Made by a program: the position numbers and the translations under genes. This document shows, piece by piece, positions 48,671 to 57,177 of a DNA stretch of 64,000 nt (positions within the stretch are counted from its first letter, which is position 1; every line of letters begins with the position of its first letter). The stretch covers positions 3,342,001 to 3,406,000 of the forward strand of contig NZ_CP060725.1 of the NCBI RefSeq assembly GCF_003797775.2, in the 5' to 3' direction. This DNA comes from Sphingopyxis sp. OPL5. Lineage in GTDB: Bacteria; Pseudomonadota; Alphaproteobacteria; Sphingomonadales; Sphingomonadaceae. The notes below the pieces were generated by a model. It did no database searches. It saw only the letters and a list, made by a program, of their open reading frames with translations, and was not told the origin of the DNA.

Positions 48671-49436
48671 ACCCGCACGGGTCACCTGGCGTTCGATCGT
48701 CCGCCTCACCGCGATGGTGCTGGCGCTGCTGTTCCTGATCGTTCCGCACCTTTGTTATCGCGCGGTCGGCCGCCCGTCGCCGATGGTGATGGCGTTCCTC
48801 AACGCCGTCGGTTGGATCGCGGGGCTACGCGTCCGCACGACGGGCACGCGGCTGCGGCGCAACGTGTTGTTCGCGTCCAACCATGTCAGCTGGCTCGACA
48901 TCCTCGCGCTCGGCGGCGCCGCGCGTTCGGCATTCGTGTCGAAGGCCGAGGTCGAGGGCGTGCCGCTCGTCGGCTGGCTCGCCGACCAGAACCATACGAT
49001 CTATGTGCAGCGCGAGGCGAAGCGCGAAATCCACAATCAGGCGAACGACCTGCGCAACGCGCTGGCGCGCGGTCGCCCGGTGACGCTGTTTCCCGAAGGC
49101 ACGACGGGCCCCGGCGACGGACTGCTGCCGTTCCGCGCTTCGCTGTTCCAGGCGGTGATCCCGACCCCGCCAAACCTGCAGATCCAGCCGGTCTTCATGG
49201 ATTATGGCGCGGAATCGAACGATATCGCCTGGCTCGACCCCGAATCCGGACTCGACAATTTCAAGCGACTGCTCGCGCGCGCAAAGCCGATCCATCTTAC
49301 CATCCATTACCTTGATCCGCTGCCCGCCAGCGTGACGCATGATCGCAAGGCGATCAGCGAAGCGGCGCGCGCCGCGATCGCGCAGGAAATGGCCGAGACG
49401 GCCAAGCCTTCCGCCCGTGCGATGCATCGCCTATAG
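48639..49436 (+). CDS. plsC: 1-acyl-sn-glycerol-3-phosphate acyltransferase
   Basis: 265 residues. Acylates lysophosphatidic acid at the membrane. An N-terminal TM (LTAMVLALLFLIVPHL) is followed by the acyltransferase motifs HVSWLD (HX4D), FVSKAEVEGVPLVGWLA, and FPEGTTGPGDGLLPF. The start at ATG 48639 overlaps fur by 32 bp; GTG 48642 is another choice. Confidence 0.9.
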   Translation: MVSPSIASATRPARVTWRSIVRLTAMVLALLFLIVPHLCYRAVGRPSPMVMAFLNAVGWIAGLRVRTTGTRLRRNVLFASNHVSWLDILALGGAARSAFVSKAEVEGVPLVGWLADQNHTIYVQREAKREIHNQANDLRNALARGRPVTLFPEGTTGPGDGLLPFRASLFQAVIPTPPNLQIQPVFMDYGAESNDIAWLDPESGLDNFKRLLARAKPIHLTIHYLDPLPASVTHDRKAISEAARAAIAQEMAETAKPSARAMHRL

Positions 49437-49443
49437 CGCGCCG

Positions 49444-50781
49444 ATGAAATCCGACTCTCCCAAGACCTTTCACATCAAATCCTTCGGTTGCCAGATGAAC
49501 GTCTATGACGGCGAGCGCATGGCCGAAATGCTCGGCGCGCGCGGGATGACCGCCGCCGCCGACGGCGCCGACGCCGATCTGGTCGTGCTCAACACCTGCC
49601 ACATTCGCGAAAAGGCGGCCGAAAAGGTCTATTCGGACATCGGCCGGCTGAAGCGCGACGACGGCAGCCGCCCGACGATCGCGGTCGCCGGCTGTGTCGC
49701 GCAGGCCGAGGGCGCCGAAATCGCGCGTCGCGCACCGACCGTCGACGTCGTCGTCGGGCCGCAGGCCTATCACCGGCTGCCCGACCTGCTCGACCGCGCC
49801 GCGCGCGGCGAAAAAGCGGTCGACCTCGACATGCCCGCGATGTCGAAATTCGACGCCTTGCCCAAACGCGGCGCCGGTCAGCGCCCGACCGCCTTCCTCA
49901 CCGTGCAGGAAGGCTGCGACAAATTCTGCACCTATTGCGTCGTGCCCTATACCCGCGGCGCCGAGATCAGTCGGCCCTATGCCGACCTGATCGCCGAGGC
50001 CCGCGCGCTCGTCGAGGGCGGTGCCCGTGAGATCACTCTGCTCGGCCAGAACGTCAACGCGTGGGACGGCGAGGATGATCGCGGCCGCGCCGTCGGTCTC
50101 GACGGGCTGATCCGCGACCTGGCGCGCGTCGACGGGCTCGAACGCATTCGCTACACCACCAGCCACCCCAACGACATGACCGACGGGCTGATCGCCGCGC
50201 ATGGCGAAATCCCGCAGCTCATGCCCTATCTCCACCTGCCGGTGCAGGCGGGCAGCGACCGCATCCTCGCCGCGATGAACCGCAGCCACAGCGTCGACAG
50301 CTATTTGCGCGTCATCGAACGCGTCCGCGCGGTGCGCCCCGACATCGCGATCTCGGGCGACTTCATCGTCGGCTTTCCGAGCGAGAGCGAGGAAGATTTC
50401 CAGGCGACGCTCGATCTGATCCATGAGACGCGTTACGCCATGGCGTACAGCTTCAAATATTCGCGCCGCCCCGGCACCCCGGCGGCGACGATGGACGGCC
50501 AGATTTCGGAGGAGGCGATGCATGATCGCCTCCAGCGGCTGCAGGCCCTGCTCAACGAACAGCAGCACGCGTTCAACGCGGCGACGGTCGGCAAGGCGAC
50601 GCGCCTGCTGCTCGAACGCAAGGGCAAGCTCGATGGCCAGCTGATCGGCAAGACGCCCTGGCTGCAATCGGCGCATGTCATCGCGCCGGGACTCGCGATC
50701 GGCGACATGGTCGATGTGCGCATCGCCGCGGCCGGGCCGAACAGCCTCACCGCCGGATTGCTCGTCGAAGAGGTCGCCTAG
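49444..50781 (+). CDS. miaB: tRNA-2-methylthio-N6-dimethylallyladenosine synthase MiaB
   Basis: 445 residues from ATG 49444. Radical-SAM methylthiotransferase: N-terminal UPF0004 domain with Cys in SFGCQMNVYDGE, NTCHIREKA and VAGCVAQAEG (first cluster), the radical SAM motif CDKFCTYCVVPYTRG (CX3CX2C), and a C-terminal TRAM domain (ATRLLLERKGKLDGQLIGKTPW). Adds the 2-methylthio group to i6A37 of tRNAs. It needs Fe-S supply, for which the nearby Nfu gene may serve. Confidence 0.97.
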   Translation: MKSDSPKTFHIKSFGCQMNVYDGERMAEMLGARGMTAAADGADADLVVLNTCHIREKAAEKVYSDIGRLKRDDGSRPTIAVAGCVAQAEGAEIARRAPTVDVVVGPQAYHRLPDLLDRAARGEKAVDLDMPAMSKFDALPKRGAGQRPTAFLTVQEGCDKFCTYCVVPYTRGAEISRPYADLIAEARALVEGGAREITLLGQNVNAWDGEDDRGRAVGLDGLIRDLARVDGLERIRYTTSHPNDMTDGLIAAHGEIPQLMPYLHLPVQAGSDRILAAMNRSHSVDSYLRVIERVRAVRPDIAISGDFIVGFPSESEEDFQATLDLIHETRYAMAYSFKYSRRPGTPAATMDGQISEEAMHDRLQRLQALLNEQQHAFNAATVGKATRLLLERKGKLDGQLIGKTPWLQSAHVIAPGLAIGDMVDVRIAAAGPNSLTAGLLVEEVA

Positions 50782-50912
50782 TGCGGCGCGGGGAGGCGGT
50801 GTCGCTTTTTGGCAACGCTGCTCGCTCCTTTCGTCCTCTTCTCCTCCATCGGAGTGGACTCCGGTCTTGGCGGGAGTAGAGTCATGTCGTTGATCGAAGG
50901 AGCCTTGCCCAC

Positions 50913-51920
50913 GTGTCGAAACGCCCGCTGACCGCCGCCTCCCCCGCCGAACCCGGCGACCGCGTCCGACTGACGGCGGAGTTCGAGCGAACGCAGCTTT
51001 TGGGCATTCTCTTTGGCGAATTCGATCGCAATCTTGTCGGAATCGAAAACCGGCTCGGGGTCTATATCTCGGCGCGCGGCAACCGCGTGCAGATCGAGGG
51101 CGAGGCCGAAGCTGCGGCGCGTGCCCGCGACGTCCTCGTCGACCTCTACAACCGCATCGAACAGGGGCAGGAAGTCGACGCCGGTATGGTCGATGGCGTG
51201 ATCGCGATGTCGGCGCAGCCGACGCTCGACGGTATCATCCGCCACGAGATCAACGAAGCGCCGCCGATCATGATCCGCACCCGTAAGAAAACGATCGTCC
51301 CGCGCGCGCCGTCGCAAATCCCCTATATGCAGGCGTTGGCGCGTGAAGACATCATCTTCGCGCTCGGCCCGGCGGGGACGGGTAAGACCTATCTCGCGGT
51401 CGCGCAGGCGGTCGCCCAGTTGATCACCGGCAGTGTCCAGCGGCTGATCCTGTCGCGCCCTGCGGTGGAGGCGGGCGAAAAGCTTGGCTTCCTGCCGGGC
51501 GACATGAAGGAAAAGGTCGATCCCTATCTGCGTCCGCTCTACGACGCGCTGCACGATTGCCTGCCCGCCGAGCAGGTCGAGCGCCGCATCGCGAGCGGCG
51601 AGATCGAGATCGCGCCGCTCGCCTTCATGCGCGGGCGGACGCTGGCCGACGCCTTCATCATCCTCGACGAGGCGCAGAACACGACGATCCCGCAGATGAA
51701 GATGTTCCTGACCCGCTTCGGCATGAACAGCCGCATGGTGATCTGCGGCGATCCGAAGCAGGTCGATCTGCCGATCCCCGCCAGCTCGGGCCTCGCCGAC
51801 GCCGTCTCGCGCCTCGAAGGGGTCGAGGGCATCAACGTCAGCTATTTCACCAGCGCCGACGTCGTCCGCCACCCGATCGTCGGGCGCATCGTCGATGCCT
51901 ATGAGGGGCCGGGGGCCTAA
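50913..51920 (+). CDS. PhoH-like ATPase
   Basis: 335 residues, GTG start at 50913. A KH-like N-terminal region (GVYISARGNRVQIEGEAEAAARARDVL) precedes a P-loop ATPase: Walker A FALGPAGTGKTYLA and Walker B AFIILDEAQNTT. Its partner is normally ybeY (the next gene in most alphaproteobacteria), linking it to rRNA processing and ribosome quality control. Here ybeY is 7.6 kb away. The 131-bp gap after miaB has no obvious structure. Confidence 0.94.
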   Translation: MSKRPLTAASPAEPGDRVRLTAEFERTQLLGILFGEFDRNLVGIENRLGVYISARGNRVQIEGEAEAAARARDVLVDLYNRIEQGQEVDAGMVDGVIAMSAQPTLDGIIRHEINEAPPIMIRTRKKTIVPRAPSQIPYMQALAREDIIFALGPAGTGKTYLAVAQAVAQLITGSVQRLILSRPAVEAGEKLGFLPGDMKEKVDPYLRPLYDALHDCLPAEQVERRIASGEIEIAPLAFMRGRTLADAFIILDEAQNTTIPQMKMFLTRFGMNSRMVICGDPKQVDLPIPASSGLADAVSRLEGVEGINVSYFTSADVVRHPIVGRIVDAYEGPGA

Positions 51921-51929
51921 CTCTTAAAG

Positions 51930-52064
51930 ATTCTCCCTGTCGCGCGGCGATGGGGAAGGGCCGCTTGCGAAGCAAGGGGCGGTGGGGGCGGCGACGGCAC
52001 CGCCAATGGCCCTCCGTCAGCGCTTCGCGCTGCAAACCCCTCGTGCCTGCGGCACAGGGAGGAT
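51930..52064. repeat. palindromic intergenic element, copy 1 (135 bp)
   Basis: Ends ATTCTCCCTGT (51930-51940) and ACAGGGAGGAT (52054-52064) are reverse complements with one mismatch. The interior is G+C rich with a GGCGGTGGGGGCGGCG core and CCCTCCGTCAGCGCTTCGCGCTGC. The same ends and much of the interior recur at 56528-56634. It looks like a REP or MITE-like non-coding element and starts nine bases after the phoH stop. Confidence 0.75.
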
Positions 52065-52080
52065 CATTTCTACACTTTAT

Positions 52081-52108
52081 CGTCATTCCGACGAAGGCCG
52101 GGATGACG
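52081..52108. repeat. short hairpin repeat (CGTCATTCC/GGGATGACG)
   Basis: Nine-base arms at 52081-52089 and 52100-52108 (one G-U) around ACGAAGGCC-type spacer. The same family of GTCAT...ATGAC palindrome appears in longer form at 63512-63588. It is non-coding. Confidence 0.6.
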
Positions 52109-52156
52109 GCATATGGCCCGCCTTCCCCATTTGTTCGTCGGTCTTTTGTCAATAAC

Positions 52157-52224
52157 GAGTCGCAATAGCATATTGACCCCTTGAATTTGCGCGCCTAGAC
52201 GGCCGCTATTGCGAGTCAGTCGCA
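52157..52224 (+). promoter_or_regulatory. TonB receptor promoter with paired Fur-like operators
   Basis: TTGACC (52173-52178) and TAGACG (52196-52201), with a 17-bp spacer, form a sigma70-type promoter. Upstream, GAGTCGCAATAGC (52157-52169), and downstream, GCTATTGCGAGTC (52205-52217), are reverse complements with one mismatch, so the promoter lies between two opposed copies of one site. The second lies in a 15-bp dyad TGCGA/TCGCA (52210-52224). TTGCGA.TCA.TCGCA is close to alphaproteobacterial Fur boxes as I know them. Confidence 0.6.
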
Positions 52225-52243
52225 CAAATTCAGGGGAAGAAAA

Positions 52244-54496
52244 TTGACCATCCAGCGTTCGCCGTCCGTCTCCCGTCTCGCCGCCGGTACCGCGCTGGGC
52301 ATCGCGCTCGCCGCGACCGCGACGCCCGCCATGGCGCAGGATAATGACGGTGAATATTGGGCGTCGCGCAAGAATCAGATCGTCGTCACCGCGACGCGGA
52401 CCGAGAAGAGTGTTGAGGATGTGCCGCTGACCATTTCGTTGATCACCGAAGAGCAGATCGCGAACGAACTGGCGACCGACATCCGCGACCTCATCCGCTT
52501 CGAACCCGGGGTCAGCGTCCAGCGCCAGCCCGCGCGGTTCGGCGCCGCGCTCGGCGCCACCGGCCGCGCCGGCAACGATAGCTTCAACATCCGCGGCATC
52601 GGCGGCAACCGCGTGCTGATCCAGGTCGACGGCGTGCGCGTCCCCGATGGTTTCAGCTTCGGCGCGCAGGCGGCGGGGCGCGGCGACTATGTCGACCTCG
52701 GGCTGGTGAAGTCGGTTGAAATCCTGCGCGGCCCCTCGTCGGCGCTTTACGGCAGCGACGGCCTTGCCGGTGCGGTCAGCTTCGTCACCAGCGATCCCGC
52801 CGACTTCCTGCCCGGCGGCAAGTCGGTCGGCGGCCTCGTGCGCGGCGCCTATAGCAGCGCCGACGACGAGTATAGCGAAACCGCGATCCTCGCGGGGCGC
52901 AGCGGCGACTGGTCGGTGATGGCCGCCTATACGCGCCGCGACTGGCAGGAACTCGACAACAAGGGCAGTGTCGGCGGTTTCGGCAGCCTGCGCACCGAGC
53001 CCAATCCGCAGGACGGCCGCTCGAACGCCGCGCTGGCGCGGATCGTCTATGATCCCGCCAGCGGCCACAAGCTGCGCCTGACCGGCGAATATCTCGACAC
53101 CCACCTCTACACCAACGGCCTCACCGGGCGCAGCACCACCGTCGACCGCCTCGAAGGCTTCGACAGCGGCGAACGCAAGCGCGTCTCGCTCGACTGGAGC
53201 TGGGAAGGCGATGGGCTGATCGATTTTGCCCGCGTCGCGCTGTACTGGCAGGACGGCGAGGACAATCAATACACCGAGGAAGACCGCACCCCCGCCGCCG
53301 ACCGCACCCGCCTCAACACCTTCGAAAACCGCGTCATCGGCGCCGCCGCCGATGCCCGCGCCGATTTCAATACGGGCGCGATCACGCATCGCATCGTTTT
53401 CGGCGGCGACATCAGCAAGACGCGCCAGCGCGGCCTGCGCGACGGCACCGTGCCGCCGGCGGGCGAGGTGTTCCCGACCCGCGCCTTCCCGACCACCGAT
53501 TTCACCCGCGCCGGGCTGTTCGTCGGCGACGAGATCGGCATCGCCGGCGGCGCGTTGACGCTTTATCCGGCGTTGCGCTTCGACTGGTACGACCTGTCGC
53601 CCCGCACCGATCCGCTACTCCCGACCTTCGCGGGCGCCGGACAGGATGGTTCGCGCGTTTCGCCCAAATTCGGCGCGGTCTGGAAAGTCACCGACCAGGT
53701 GCGGCTGTTCGCCAATTATGCGACCGGCTTCAAGGCGCCCGAACCGGGGCAGGTGAACCAGTTCTTCGAAAACCTCGCCTTCGGCTATACCTCGGCTCCG
53801 AACCCCGACCTCGGCCCCGAACGCAGCGAAAGCTTCGAGGGCGGGCTGCGCTTCTCCAGCGACCATGTCAGCCTCGACCTCACGGGCTTCACGTCGCGCT
53901 ACAAGGATTTTATCAGCCAGGAAGTGGTGAGCGGCAGCTTCACACCCGCCGACCCCGCCGTCTATCAATTCGTGAATCTCGATCGTGTCCGGGTCAAGGG
54001 GGCCGAGGCACGGTTCGAGGGGCGAGCGTCGTCCGGCCTCTATACGACGCTCGCCCTATCCTATGCGACGGGCGACGTGATCGAACCCAATGGCGCGCGC
54101 AGCCCGTTGTCGACGATCGACCCGCTCAAGCTCGTCGCCGGCGTCGGCTATCGCGAGCGCACCGGGCGCTTCGGTGGCCAGATCATCATGACCCACAGCG
54201 CGCGCAAGGAAGCGTCGCGGGCCGACGGCGTCTGCACCCCGCAATGCTATCGTCCCGACGCCTTCACTATCCTCGACGCAACCGCCTTCGTGCGGCTGAT
54301 GGACGGGCTGACGCTGCGCGCCGGCGTCTTCAACATCCTCGACAAGAAATACAGCTGGTGGAGCGACGTGCGCGGACTCGCGCTGGTGTCGTCGGTGCCC
54401 GCGACGGTCCCCGCGACCTACGTCACGCCGGCCACCGCCGATGCCTATACCCAGCCGGGCCGCAACGCGAGCGTGTCGCTGAGCTTCCGCTTCTGA
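52244..54496 (+). CDS. TonB-dependent haem/haemoglobin-type receptor
   Basis: 750 residues, TTG start at 52244 with AGGGGAAG upstream. Signal peptide to AMAQ, then a plug domain (QIVVTATRTEKSVEDVPLTISLI ... FNIRGIGGNRVLIQVDGVRVPDGFS ... VEILRGPSSALYGSDGLAGAVSFVTSDP) and a 22-strand barrel ending RNASVSLSFRF. The plug and its GDYVDLGLVKSVEILRGPSS resemble the haem/haemoglobin/transferrin receptor branch. TonB box is probably DNDGEYWASRKNQIVVTA-type. Substrate is inferred. A DUF6607 gene follows. Confidence 0.88.
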   Translation: MTIQRSPSVSRLAAGTALGIALAATATPAMAQDNDGEYWASRKNQIVVTATRTEKSVEDVPLTISLITEEQIANELATDIRDLIRFEPGVSVQRQPARFGAALGATGRAGNDSFNIRGIGGNRVLIQVDGVRVPDGFSFGAQAAGRGDYVDLGLVKSVEILRGPSSALYGSDGLAGAVSFVTSDPADFLPGGKSVGGLVRGAYSSADDEYSETAILAGRSGDWSVMAAYTRRDWQELDNKGSVGGFGSLRTEPNPQDGRSNAALARIVYDPASGHKLRLTGEYLDTHLYTNGLTGRSTTVDRLEGFDSGERKRVSLDWSWEGDGLIDFARVALYWQDGEDNQYTEEDRTPAADRTRLNTFENRVIGAAADARADFNTGAITHRIVFGGDISKTRQRGLRDGTVPPAGEVFPTRAFPTTDFTRAGLFVGDEIGIAGGALTLYPALRFDWYDLSPRTDPLLPTFAGAGQDGSRVSPKFGAVWKVTDQVRLFANYATGFKAPEPGQVNQFFENLAFGYTSAPNPDLGPERSESFEGGLRFSSDHVSLDLTGFTSRYKDFISQEVVSGSFTPADPAVYQFVNLDRVRVKGAEARFEGRASSGLYTTLALSYATGDVIEPNGARSPLSTIDPLKLVAGVGYRERTGRFGGQIIMTHSARKEASRADGVCTPQCYRPDAFTILDATAFVRLMDGLTLRAGVFNILDKKYSWWSDVRGLALVSSVPATVPATYVTPATADAYTQPGRNASVSLSFRF

Positions 54497-54516
54497 CCAC
54501 AAGAAGGACTGCACCG

Positions 54517-55497
54517 ATGAAGAAAACATATCGTTCGCTCGCCGCCGGCCTGTTGCTGCTCTCCGCCGCGCTGCCGGTCGCGGCGCTCGCCCACCCGCCG
54601 ATCGCCGCCGACGCCGCCGCAGCGAATTTCGAACAGGACCGCGCCGACATCCTTGCGATGGCGGGCAACTACCGCGTCAGCTTCAACATGCAGGAATCGA
54701 CGCGCTGGGACCCGAATTACGAGGTGCTCGAGCCGAAGCGTTCGGGCGGCAACGAGGTCGTGCGCGTGATCGAGGACACGGGGCGCAAGATCGTGCTCCA
54801 GCACATGCTTGTCATCACCGGCGACGACGACAAGAGCATGATCATCAAGCATTGGCGCCAGGACTGGGAATATGAACCCGCCAGGGTACTCGTCTATTCG
54901 GACCGCAACACATGGACGTGGGAAGACGTCCCCGAGAAGATGCGCACCGGCCGCTGGTCGCAGACGGTCTATCAGGTCGACGACAGCCCGCGCTATGCCG
55001 GCTGGGGTCAGTATGAAACGCAGGGCGGCGTCCGCCGCTGGCGCTCGAACTGGACCTGGCGCCCGCTCGCCCGCCGCGATGCGGTGCGCAATCCGGTCTA
55101 TGATCGCTATCTCTCGATCAACCGCCACCAGCCCTCGCCCGACGGCTGGGTCCATTGGCAGGATAATACCAAGATGGGGATCAAGGACGGCAAGCTGGTG
55201 CCGATCGTCCAGGAATATGTCCTCAACACCTATATCAAATACGACCAGTATGACCTGAAGGCCGCCGACGATTATTGGGCCGCCACGAAAGACTATTGGG
55301 CGGCCGTCCGCGCCGAATGGGACCGCGTCGCCGCGACCAAGGGCGGCATCGCGATCCAGGAGGAAGCACAGACCGGTACCGTGATCAGCGGCCGCCTGCT
55401 CGATATGGCGAACGAGATCCAGGACAAGACGCTGACGACCGCGAAGGCGATCGAAGAAGCGAAGAAACTGATCGAGACGAACACCCGCAAGCTTTGA
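54517..55497 (+). CDS. DUF6607 family exported protein
   Basis: 326 residues from ATG 54517 (AAGAAGGAC upstream). Signal peptide to AHPP, then a periplasmic domain with conserved NFEQDRADILAMAGNYRVSFNMQES, WDPNYEV-type start of a strand, KHWRQDWEYEP, and WSQTVYQVDDSPRYAGWGQYETQGGVRRW; C-terminal helix EIQDKTLTTAKAIEEAKKLIETNTRKL. I recognise it as a DUF6607 protein, usually paired with haem TonB receptors, 20 bp from the receptor gene. Function unknown; a periplasmic haem or ligand handler is a guess. Confidence 0.75.
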   Translation: MKKTYRSLAAGLLLLSAALPVAALAHPPIAADAAAANFEQDRADILAMAGNYRVSFNMQESTRWDPNYEVLEPKRSGGNEVVRVIEDTGRKIVLQHMLVITGDDDKSMIIKHWRQDWEYEPARVLVYSDRNTWTWEDVPEKMRTGRWSQTVYQVDDSPRYAGWGQYETQGGVRRWRSNWTWRPLARRDAVRNPVYDRYLSINRHQPSPDGWVHWQDNTKMGIKDGKLVPIVQEYVLNTYIKYDQYDLKAADDYWAATKDYWAAVRAEWDRVAATKGGIAIQEEAQTGTVISGRLLDMANEIQDKTLTTAKAIEEAKKLIETNTRKL

Positions 55498-55528
55498 CGA
55501 CCTTCACCATGTGAAGCCCGCACCTCAA

Positions 55529-55558
55529 GGGGCGGTCCGCAAGGGGCCGCCCCATTTT
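55529..55558 (+). terminator. rho-independent terminator after the TonB-DUF6607 operon
   Basis: GGGGCGG (55529-55535) and CCGCCCC (55547-55553) form a 7-bp G+C stem followed by ATTTTT. A textbook terminator, and the following gene (55564, minus) converges on it. Confidence 0.88.
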
Positions 55559-55563
55559 TCAAT

Positions 55564-56052
55564 CTATCGATCGGTGCGCGTCAGGGCTGGGCCTTTTCCA
55601 ACCACCGGATTGGGTTCACCCTTCGGGCAAAATCCATAGTCCGCCGGATCGAAGCGCTGGAATCGCGATGGCCAGCCGGGCAGGCATTCGAAGCTGGCGG
55701 TGTCTTCGCCATCGACGATGGCCAATGACAGGCCATGAATTCGCGCTTCCCCGATCAGGCAATTGAGCCGCGCGCGCGGTGTCTTCTCGAGATTGACGAA
55801 CGCCGATCCCGCATGATCGGGAATGGCCAGATCGAGGGTAAATGCGTCGATGCCGCAATGCCGGATCAGCCTCGCGCTGGTCGGGCCATCTTCGGGTTCG
55901 TGGTCCGAACTCAGCAAATGGTCGATGTCGTCGTCGGCGATGCGCAGATAAGTCGGTTCGGTCCTTGGCGCGATCCAGACGGCCGCGACGGCGACGCCGG
56001 CCAGAGCCAGCATCGCCCCAATCGCGATTCCCACCAGCAAAGGTCGACGCAC
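55564..56052 (-). CDS. small exported protein of unknown function
   Basis: 162 residues. An N-terminal membrane or signal segment (LLVGIAIGAMLALAGVAVAAVWIAP) and a soluble part with three Cys (HCGIDAF, LNCLIGE, FECLPGW) plus FCPKGEP, which could form disulfides. No known domain recognised. It is 3 bp downstream of the DoxX gene and overlaps no other. Gene order suggests the same transcript as doxX. Confidence 0.55.
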   Translation of the reverse strand: MRRPLLVGIAIGAMLALAGVAVAAVWIAPRTEPTYLRIADDDIDHLLSSDHEPEDGPTSARLIRHCGIDAFTLDLAIPDHAGSAFVNLEKTPRARLNCLIGEARIHGLSLAIVDGEDTASFECLPGWPSRFQRFDPADYGFCPKGEPNPVVGKGPALTRTDR

Positions 56053-56054
56053 GC

Positions 56055-56435
56055 CTATTTCTTCATCGCCCCGTCAGCGCTCCAGATGCCCGCACCGCGC
56101 GCCGCGATGAACAGGAACAGGAAGCAGTAGAGCACAATGGTCTCGCCGCCGTTGGCGATGGGGAAGGGGCCTTGCGTGCCATGCGCGACCCAGTAACCGA
56201 CCGCCGACATGCCGCTCGCGATGAAGGCGGCGGGACGGGTGAAGACGCCGATGACGATCAGGGTGCCCGCGACCAGTTCGATCGCGCCCGCCGCGGTGAG
56301 CATCGGGTTGAGCGGCATCGGGAAAGGCGCCGGGAAGTTCAGGAATTTCTGCACGCCATGCGCCAGGAATAACAGGCCCGCGACGATGCGCAGCAGCGCA
56401 TAGGCCTGTTCGGTGAAGCCATCGAGAAATTTCAT
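56055..56435 (-). CDS. DoxX family membrane protein
   Basis: 126 residues from the ATG at 56435; the longer frame upstream covers the repeat element and is not likely coding. Four TM helices in the DoxX pattern (LLRIVAGLLFLAHGVQKFLNF ... ELVAGTLIVIGVFTRPAAFIASG ... ALGYWVAHG-type and VLYCFLFLFIAARGAG). DoxX proteins take part in oxidative-stress or thiol redox complexes in some bacteria. Its neighbours, an AhpD-like protein and an ECF41 sigma, fit a redox theme. Confidence 0.8.
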   Translation of the reverse strand: MKFLDGFTEQAYALLRIVAGLLFLAHGVQKFLNFPAPFPMPLNPMLTAAGAIELVAGTLIVIGVFTRPAAFIASGMSAVGYWVAHGTQGPFPIANGGETIVLYCFLFLFIAARGAGIWSADGAMKK

Positions 56436-56527
56436 GATCGCGTACCCCTCGCTTGTTGAATGAGGGGCGGATGCTAGTTCAGCTTTCGCTTCCGTCAAAG
56501 CGCCATTCTCGCAACCCAGCGTTTCCG

Positions 56528-56634
56528 ATCCTCCCTGTCGCGCAGCGATGGGGAGGGCCAGCAACGTCGGCCTCATCGCCCCTCCGTCAGCGCAGCGCGC
56601 TGCCACCTCCCCATGGCTTCGCCACAGGGAGGAT
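56528..56634. repeat. palindromic intergenic element, copy 2 (107 bp)
   Basis: Perfect 11-bp inverted ends ATCCTCCCTGT (56528-56538) and ACAGGGAGGAT (56624-56634). Interior pairs in long G+C arms (GCGCAGCGATGGGGAGGG opposite CACCTCCCCATGGCTTCGCC). Same family as 51930-52064. Fills most of the 286-bp gap between doxX and the AhpD-like gene. Confidence 0.8.
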
Positions 56635-56662
56635 TTGATGACCCGAATTTTTTCGTGCCCCA

Positions 56663-56689
56663 TGTCACATCCGCCGATCCTGTCTCGTC
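56663..56689 (+). promoter_or_regulatory. ECF41-type promoter
   Basis: TGTCACA (56663-56669), a 16-bp spacer and CGTC (56686-56689) match the published ECF41 promoter pattern TGTCACA-N16-CGTC exactly as I recall it. It stands 33 bp before the AhpD-like gene, whose operon encodes an ECF41 sigma factor, so autoregulation is expected. Confidence 0.8.
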
Positions 56690-56721
56690 ATGTCCGTACA
56701 ACCCACACAAGGAGACCGACG

Positions 56722-57177
56722 ATGACCAAGGTAACCGACCCCTATGCCGCCGCCCCGCAGTTGATGAAGCAGTGGACGGCCTTTTCGATGGTCGCGCAGA
56801 ACAGCCTCGAGCCGAGCCTGATCGAACTGGTGAAGATCCGCTCGTCGATCCTCAACGGCTGCGCCAACTGCATCAACATGCACACCGTCGAAGCGCGCGC
56901 CAAGGGCGAGACCGAGCAGCGCATCTACCTGCTGTCGGCCTGGCACGAAGCCCCGGTCTATACGCCCCGCGAACGCGCCGCGCTCGCCTGGACCGACGCC
57001 TTGACCACGGTCGCGCAGGGGCACACACAGAAGGCGGTCAAGGATGAACTCGAAGCGCATTTCACGCCGGAGGAACAGGTGAAGCTGACCCTGATGATCA
57101 ACGTCATCAACGGCTGGAACCGCCTCGCGGTCGGCTTCGATCTCTGGTACGACATGCCCGCGGCGAAGGCGGCCTGA
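56722..57177 (+). CDS. carboxymuconolactone decarboxylase/AhpD-like protein
   Basis: 151 residues from ATG 56722 (AAGGAG precedes). The redox motif NGCANCINMH (Cys47, Cys50, His54) is that of AhpD-like thiol peroxidase partners, preceded by LIELVKIRSSILNGC. Acts on peroxides or as a disulfide reductant in the cytoplasm. It is the conserved gene partner of ECF41 sigma factors (the COE genes). Its TGA shares a base with the sigma gene ATG. Confidence 0.9.
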   Translation: MTKVTDPYAAAPQLMKQWTAFSMVAQNSLEPSLIELVKIRSSILNGCANCINMHTVEARAKGETEQRIYLLSAWHEAPVYTPRERAALAWTDALTTVAQGHTQKAVKDELEAHFTPEEQVKLTLMINVINGWNRLAVGFDLWYDMPAAKAA

